A stretch of 64,000 nt of DNA from Corythucha ciliata. Taxonomy: Eukaryota > Arthropoda > Insecta > Hemiptera > Tingidae. Each line of letters starts with the position of its first letter. Position 1 is the first letter of the stretch. Below the pieces are notes generated by a model. The model had not been told where the DNA came from and did no database searches. It saw only the letters and a program-made list of their open reading frames with translations. The stretch lies in assembly GCA_038030265.1 (NCBI GenBank), contig CM075937.1:37552198-37616197 (forward strand). The letters run 5' to 3'. Shown in pieces: positions 58,585 through 64,000 of the stretch. Made by a program: the position numbers and the translations under genes.

Positions 58585-58657
58585 GTCTCCGTGGCGCAAA
58601 TGGCAGCGTGCTGGACTGGTAATCCAGAGGTTGCGGGTTCAAATCCCGCCGGGGAGC
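58585..58657 (+). tRNA. tRNA-Thr(GGT)-like gene, copy 4
   Basis: Same sequence as copy 1 in the opposite orientation (acceptor CGGGGAG, then CCATTTTTTC). The box A region GTGGCGCAAATGG and box B GGTTCAAATCC are present. Confidence 0.65.
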
Positions 58658-58750
58658 CATTTTTTCTCGAAACTCGAATCGTGTTGGGCTATGCCCTTCC
58701 ATCGTCGTCCGGATAATATCAGTCTAATTAATTTATTAATATCTTCATTT

Positions 58751-59165
58751 CTTCCTTTCCTATCAGGGAGGATATTTTGTAATTCATATTGTTCGTAGCA
58801 CCCAATGACCTAAAACATATTATTTTACCCTTTCATTCAAAACGTATTTTTTTCCATAATTAAGAAGGTGCGTTTACACCAAAGTGTCCTGCGACACCAT
58901 AGGGCGGATCTAAGGGGGTCGATAGCATAATTATGTTGAACTTCTGAGAACTGTAAAAATAATGTTTTTACAGTTTTGTTTTATTTTTTTAGGTGCCGTA
59001 ATTATAGTTAGTTTTAAGTAAATGAAGAAAGTAAATTAAATTTAAGTCGCAAATCGATAGAAAATTAGAAATAGCTGGGAAAGAAACTTCGCTCGCCCTC
59101 TATTGGAAAGACCCTGAATTCCTTCCTCAAACCCCATCCTTCTCACTCAAGCCCCTACCACCACG
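58751..59165. other. No gene recognised
   Basis: AT-rich sequence lies between the tRNA cassette and the TATA-containing region. No feature is supported. Confidence 0.4.
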
Positions 59166-59167
59166 AG

Positions 59168-59871
59168 CCGGGGTATATAAGCCGATGAAACATTACACTA
59201 CACACAGAGTTGGTCTGATCTAGTCTTGGCGTAATTGGAGACTAGAGTCGTGCGAAGCCAACTGCCGCAAGTGACGAGTGCAAGTCGAGTACAAGTAGGG
59301 TAAGGAACCGCGCAGCAGAAAGTGCAAAAGAGTCAACGTCGCGATACGTGCACAGTGTATTCTCCCATCAAGAGTAAAGCAAAGTGTGGAGTCAGTCGAA
59401 TCCATCAATCGGTTTTCCGTCGTGTCTGTGTTCGTGTAAGCACCACACCGTAAAAGTGCTAAACGAAAGCTGTCGGTCAGTGTAATGTGTGAGTGTCTGT
59501 GCAGTACGAACGTCAGCCAGAAGGGAAATTCAACGCAGAGCCGCAGGCGCCTTTCCGACGCCGCGGAGCACGTAGCGAACCCAGCACCCGCCCAACGCTG
59601 CACAACGATACCTGACTACGTGGAGCAACGAACGAAGTAGCGATAACGCACGGTGTATCGAATCGAGCGCTCCTCCACCTGACTCTAGCCGCTACGCCCT
59701 GCGGCGTTACCAGCATTCGACTACCCAAGTCAACCAAGTCCCGACGCGGCTTACCCGGACGAGATACCCGTCGCAGACATCGCCTACTGCATTCGCCGTG
59801 ACGCAGTCACGCTGGATTGCCAGTTACCCCGGCCGCCGTATCGGTGAGTTCACTCTCCTTTTCCCCCCTCG
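59168..59871 (+). promoter_or_regulatory. Possible TATA promoter with 5' leader and splice donor
   Basis: GGGGTATATAAGCC at 59168-59181 is followed about 30 bases later by a GC-richer, CG-rich stretch unlike its surroundings. That stretch ends in a good donor, TATCGGTGAGTTC (exon end at about 59841). This could be the first exon of a gene transcribed to the right, or the U3-R-U5 of an LTR element. No coding exon or retroelement body follows in the window, so both readings stay open. Confidence 0.35.
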
Positions 59872-60283
59872 TCCTCCTGTTCACTCGCTTAACCTAAAAA
59901 TTCTTATAGTATAGTCAGTCCAGTATTTCCCCTTGCCTCCGAAGAGCGGCGAGCGAAGTTTCGAACCTAATTTCTGGACGAAGTCCCTTTGCACGTTGAT
60001 ATAAAAATTAGAAAAATTATAATAGTTTTTTCATCATCATCAATCATTATTAGTATTTTATTGTCTTTTTTTCTATTTTTTATTATTGTAGTATTAGTCG
60101 TGTTCAAGAACTCATTCCGTGAGACGATTATTTCATGATTTTATTGTTAAAAATATAAATCTGTTCAACTATTCGAATCGCAAATTTATCTCCATTCCTC
60201 CACCCTCCCCGATTCCTAGAGTAACAAAACGTACCACAGAACAATAGGGGTATTCATGAAAAATGCTCAACTTTGTATTTGTA

Positions 60284-60420
60284 GGGCCGTATTCATAGAC
60301 GTCACTCAAGCTGAGTATTTGCTTAAGTGGCTTCAAATCGGTCGTTCTACTAAGTGAGTCATCTGTTTTGAATCGAAATAAGTAAAAACTCTACTCAAGT
60401 GACGACTATGAATACGGGCC
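60284..60420. mobile_element. PIF/Harbinger-like MITE (137 bases)
   Basis: The ends GGGCCGTATTCATAG and CTATGAATACGGGCC are inverted, and the stem continues with CACTCAAG / CTCAAGTG. GTA is duplicated on both sides (60281-60283, 60421-60423). The 3-base duplication and GGGCC start suit PIF/Harbinger. Confidence 0.85.
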
Positions 60421-60869
60421 GTAATTCTTATATTGCTAAATGCTGAACTGATTGGTGTAGTCCACAGAAACGAGAAATTGGACAACAAAAATACGAAATA
60501 ACAAAGGGTTTACGTCGATAGAGTTACATATATGGGTATTCATTCTAAACTCCAACGTCGTATTTGTTATATTATGCTATAAATGCTGAACAGATGGGTG
60601 TAGTCAGGGGCGCAGCCAGCCCTTGATCTACGGGTGAGCAGCTTCACTGGGGACGATGCCATTCAGATACACCATTGCCTTTCTACAGGTGTAGGTATAT
60701 TCGGGGATCGGGAACTGGATACTGGAAATCTTCAATTTATGATCATCTGATACTGAATTTGCTCAGGGACAGTCACTATCCCTCGAAAACTAAATCTCTG
60801 GTGGAAAACTGTCACCTCACACTACACTCATAAACACACTAACCTCATAAAATTGAAAATTTACCCATA

Positions 60870-61010
60870 GGCCCCTTTTACACGAGTAAGTTTTTTGAAC
60901 AAACTAGCCATTTTGAAAAAAATTGACAGATGTTCCCTGCCTCAAATCGTCTGGTTGTGATCAGATTGAACATATTTTTGAACACAAAACTTACTCGTGT
61001 AAAACAGTCC
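60870..61010. mobile_element. PIF/Harbinger-like MITE, copy 2 (141 bases)
   Basis: This is a reverse-orientation copy of 48472-48613 with ends GGCCCCTTTTACACGAGTAA and TTACTCGTGTAAAACAGTCC, flanked by ATA on both sides (60867-60869, 61011-61013). Confidence 0.85.
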
Positions 61011-61013
61011 ATA

Positions 61014-64000
61014 GAATTGACAATTTCAAACAAAATCGGTCACTTCCGCTAAAAATTGCAAGTTAAAGCCCAAATAAATGTTAGCTAGTTACTGTAGGTA
61101 CATAATTACTAATAATGATCACCGAAAGGACAATTGCCGCTCGAGTCATAAAGCAGAATTAGTACAGAAATTGAGGGACCAAAAATAAAATAAAACTGAG
61201 GATAAATTATAATTTCGTCATGAAATCAACCATTTCTGCTTCCAATTGACATTTGTTCATGAAATTGACAACCACCCTTAAAAATAGCAGTTTCCTCATA
61301 AAATTCTACACCTTTCTTTAAAAAACTGACAGTTTCCTCATAAGATTGAAAATGTTCCCATAAAATTTAAAACATTTCCATAAACTTGACTATTATCTTA
61401 TAATACCTACTGTCATATTTCATAGAAAACTGACAATTTCTGCTTCCTCTTGATACCGACAATTTCCTCATAAAATTAATAATTATTCGTAGAAACGATT
61501 TCTTCTTGAAAGTAACAATTTCCAAATCAAACTGACAATTTCTGTATAAAATTGAAAATTCCTTAAAAAATGGCAATTTCCTCATCAAATTGGCAATTTC
61601 CTTATAAAAACTGACACCTTTTAAACAGAAAATTTCATTTGCGAGAATCAATCTCACATTAACTTATTCGTCGTGAAACTGACTAGTTTTTTCAATGAAA
61701 TGGACAATTTCATTATAAAATTGCTCTTGGTGAAGCGTTTATGATGCGTGACTTTTCGCGTAAATTTTGCCCAAGGCGTTGGCTTTTCGCGTATAAATTT
61801 CTCGGATTTGGCTCAATGAACAAACCAATTTCGGGAACTTTTTGAGGCCGGCAAACCAATTTCACCAGGCGACTCAATTCAGACACCGATCCTCGCTTGG
61901 ATTACCCAGCGAAATTAGTTTGCTGAACAAAAATTCCAGAAATTGGTTGTTCAGCGAGAAATATCTAAGAAATGTATTTTAAAATGAGCCAGATCCGGGA
62001 AAATGTTTTTCTTTTTCGAGAAAAATTCGTGAGTATTTCAAAGAGCCAAATCTTGCAAAAATGTTTTTTTGTTTTTTGTGCGAAAAATAAGCGAAATAGT
62101 TAACTGAAGTAATCCGTCCCAAAAAATTGTTTGTCAGCATCGACAAATAGCAAGATTTGTTTCATTAGAACATTTATTATTACTATTACTAGAAGAAAAA
62201 AAAATGTTTTTTCGGAGAGAAATATTCGCAAATAATTGGTTTTAAGACAGCGAAATCAGAGGAGTTTGTTGAATTAGGCCACCCCGCGAAATTTGGTTTT
62301 CATTAAAAAAAAAAGTATAATTAATTGGTGTTTTCGTGAGCGAAATTCGAGAAATTGGTTTATTGCTGAGCCAGGATCTGAGAAAATGTTAATGGAACAG
62401 AATGTACTTGCTGGATTTTAAATGTTTGAATCCTTTTTGGGGGTATCTGGGGGTGGGCAGCTGCCCCACTAAATCTGCGCTTTTGAGTTAAGGGGAGGGC
62501 AACTGCCCACTTCTGTCCCCCTCTGGCTACGCCCATAGGTGTAGAAGCGGAAGGAACTGAACAAGAAAAATGCCAGATAACAGGGTTTACGTCGATAACA
62601 TATACGTTAAACTTCTGAGCATGAATACCCCTTATGTAATACTCCATTGTTTTCATTTAGCTAAATACAATGAAAATTCAGCATGGGGTGCTACCGTGCT
62701 ACGCTAAAAATGTTACAGATGGTCCCTCATATCGTGTCTCTCTTTCTTCAAAACTTCGTCGGGGAAACTTCATATTTGCCGGGCCTTTCATTTTACTGCT
62801 GGGCAATTGCATTTTCAGATGTGAACACTAGCAAAATTGTCGTTATTGATCACACGTTCAGGCGGTGCTTTTCCTTATTTTGCCGTTTGCATTTTACCGG
62901 GATAAAACACTGTTTAACCGTGAATTCAACCTTTTAGCTGGGGACTTGCTGTCAGGAAACCCCTTTTTTTAGCCGGGCAATTAAATATATCCCTATTTCA
63001 ACCATGAGGTGGAAAAACTGTCAGTTATAGATAGACAAGTTTCTTATGGACCAAAAGAAGTGGTAAATTCAGTTAACTGTCTAAATACAGTCATTGTTCC
63101 CAGAACCATCCGGAAATTTGGTTCCTCAGGGTCCATTATTGTCAAGTTACAATTGGAATTTCCTTTCTCTGGTAATTTTCGATACTATCAACTCTATTCA
63201 GAGGGCCAACAACTCGCATTGAACGGCCGCTTATTAGGATGAAACAATTTACGTTGATTCAAGCTCATTTTGATCTCCGTTTCTCTTATATGCCCATGTT
63301 TTGTTCTTTTGAAATTCAGACCGCCTGGGTATATTATCTTGTGCGGAATACTTGATTCATCCCGAAAGCCCTAACAACCTAGTCTGAATAATAACGCCCC
63401 TCTTTGTATTTTGTAAAAGGTATGGCAATGAGAATATCTCATGAGAATATCTGAGTAATTCAGCATAGTGAAGCATAGTGGTTAGGAGGGGGGGGGGTCG
63501 TATTTTTTACCTCGGACGTTATGAGAAAATCCTGCTTTATACCTGCATTGTACGGAGAGGAACATTAATAAGGCTCTCAGCATTGAATTGCTTGAGTAGT
63601 CTCTATATAAATATGTTTGGATCCCAACGCACTATTCAAACAACAACAAAAATAGGACACGATTTGAAATGCAGCCCACGGATCTCCTCTACTAAAGTGA
63701 GCGCGAAGAGCTTCTTTTCTCCTTATGAACCCCCCCCCCCACCCACAACCCTCGCAAAACAAGAGGAAAACAACATTTGAATGCCCGTTTCTCCTGCTCA
63801 TCATCAATTGATACAGTAAAGTGAAACACGTGCCAGTCACACTTCGTACTTCCTTCGCACTTCGAGATTATATTTCTGACATTTTTATCTTTTTTTGTAA
63901 TTATTTTTCTCGTTATCTGCCCCTTCCCCCATTCTCTTATTCTGTTGATAAGTGTAGCTGCGTTCCTTTTTCAAAATGAAAAAGGAAAAGAAGAGAAGGC
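61014..64000. other. Noncoding: degenerate repeats, no gene recognised
   Basis: 61030-61730 is a loose array of TTGACAATTTCCTCATAAAA phrases. 61800-62360 carries the AGCGAAATTCGAGAAATTGG type. 62440-62540 has GCAACTGCCCACTTCTG ending CTGGCTACGCCC, a hAT-end-like phrase. From 62650 to 64000 nothing is recognised. Confidence 0.5.

Larger units (their letters stand above)
57708..58740. mobile_element. Palindromic cassette carrying four tRNA-like genes, with 10-base flanking duplication
   Basis: Two units of about 320 bases in tandem on the left face inverted copies on the right, with a 45-base centre at 58224-58268. Each unit has one tRNA-like gene, the phrase TTATTCATTATATCCGTC or its complement, and CAACACGATTCGAGTTTCG. 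ATCTTCATTT occurs exactly outside both ends (57698-57707, 58741-58750), so the whole block looks inserted as one piece. No protein is encoded. Confidence 0.75.

Overview
This is eukaryotic (metazoan) DNA. Genes are broken into short exons by small GT-AG introns of about 50-90 bases. The protein families are animal ones: a HINT3-type HIT protein, an ENOSF1-type enolase-superfamily dehydratase, a membrane UDP-glycosyltransferase and a PDE11-type cyclic-nucleotide phosphodiesterase. The rest is AT-rich and crowded with DNA transposons, MITEs, LINE and LTR fragments. An arthropod-like invertebrate fits best, because DUF4817-type mariners are common in that group, but the species cannot be named from the sequence.

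Layout. 1-5 kb: HINT3-like gene (+) tail-to-tail with a complete 10-exon ENOSF1-like gene (-). 5.8-12.4 kb: nested repeats. A 385-base inverted repeat pair brackets a 4.9-kb element with terminal inverted repeats (TIRs) and an 8-base target duplication. That element holds a 48-base minisatellite, a 1.83-kb LTR-like insertion carrying an unfamiliar cysteine-motif ORF, and a 0.7-kb palindrome. 13.3-15.1 kb: decayed Gypsy pol fragment with its 3' LTR. 15.4-17.2 kb: complete 6-exon UGT (-), apparently with one GC-AG intron. 21.0-37.5 kb: PDE11-like gene (-). Its N-terminus and GAF domains lie at 34.9-37.5 kb and the end of the catalytic domain at 21.0-22.0 kb. The intervening 12.9 kb holds degenerate ~30-base repeats, a TTAA palindromic MITE and a snap-back mariner. 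37.5-49.4 kb: no recognised gene; repeats and several MITEs. 49.4-52.7 kb: two LINE pieces. 53.6-56.0 kb: apparently intact DD41D mariner. 57.7-58.75 kb: palindromic cassette with four tRNA-like genes, flanked by a 10-base duplication. 58.9-64 kb: a possible TATA promoter, two Harbinger-like MITEs and repeats.

The four host genes show no functional linkage. The most unusual parts are the tRNA-bearing palindromic cassette, the nested 4.9-kb element, and the pervasive ~30-base-periodic repeats. Exon coordinates were derived by hand from splice signals, reading frame and recalled family sequence patterns; no alignment software was used.
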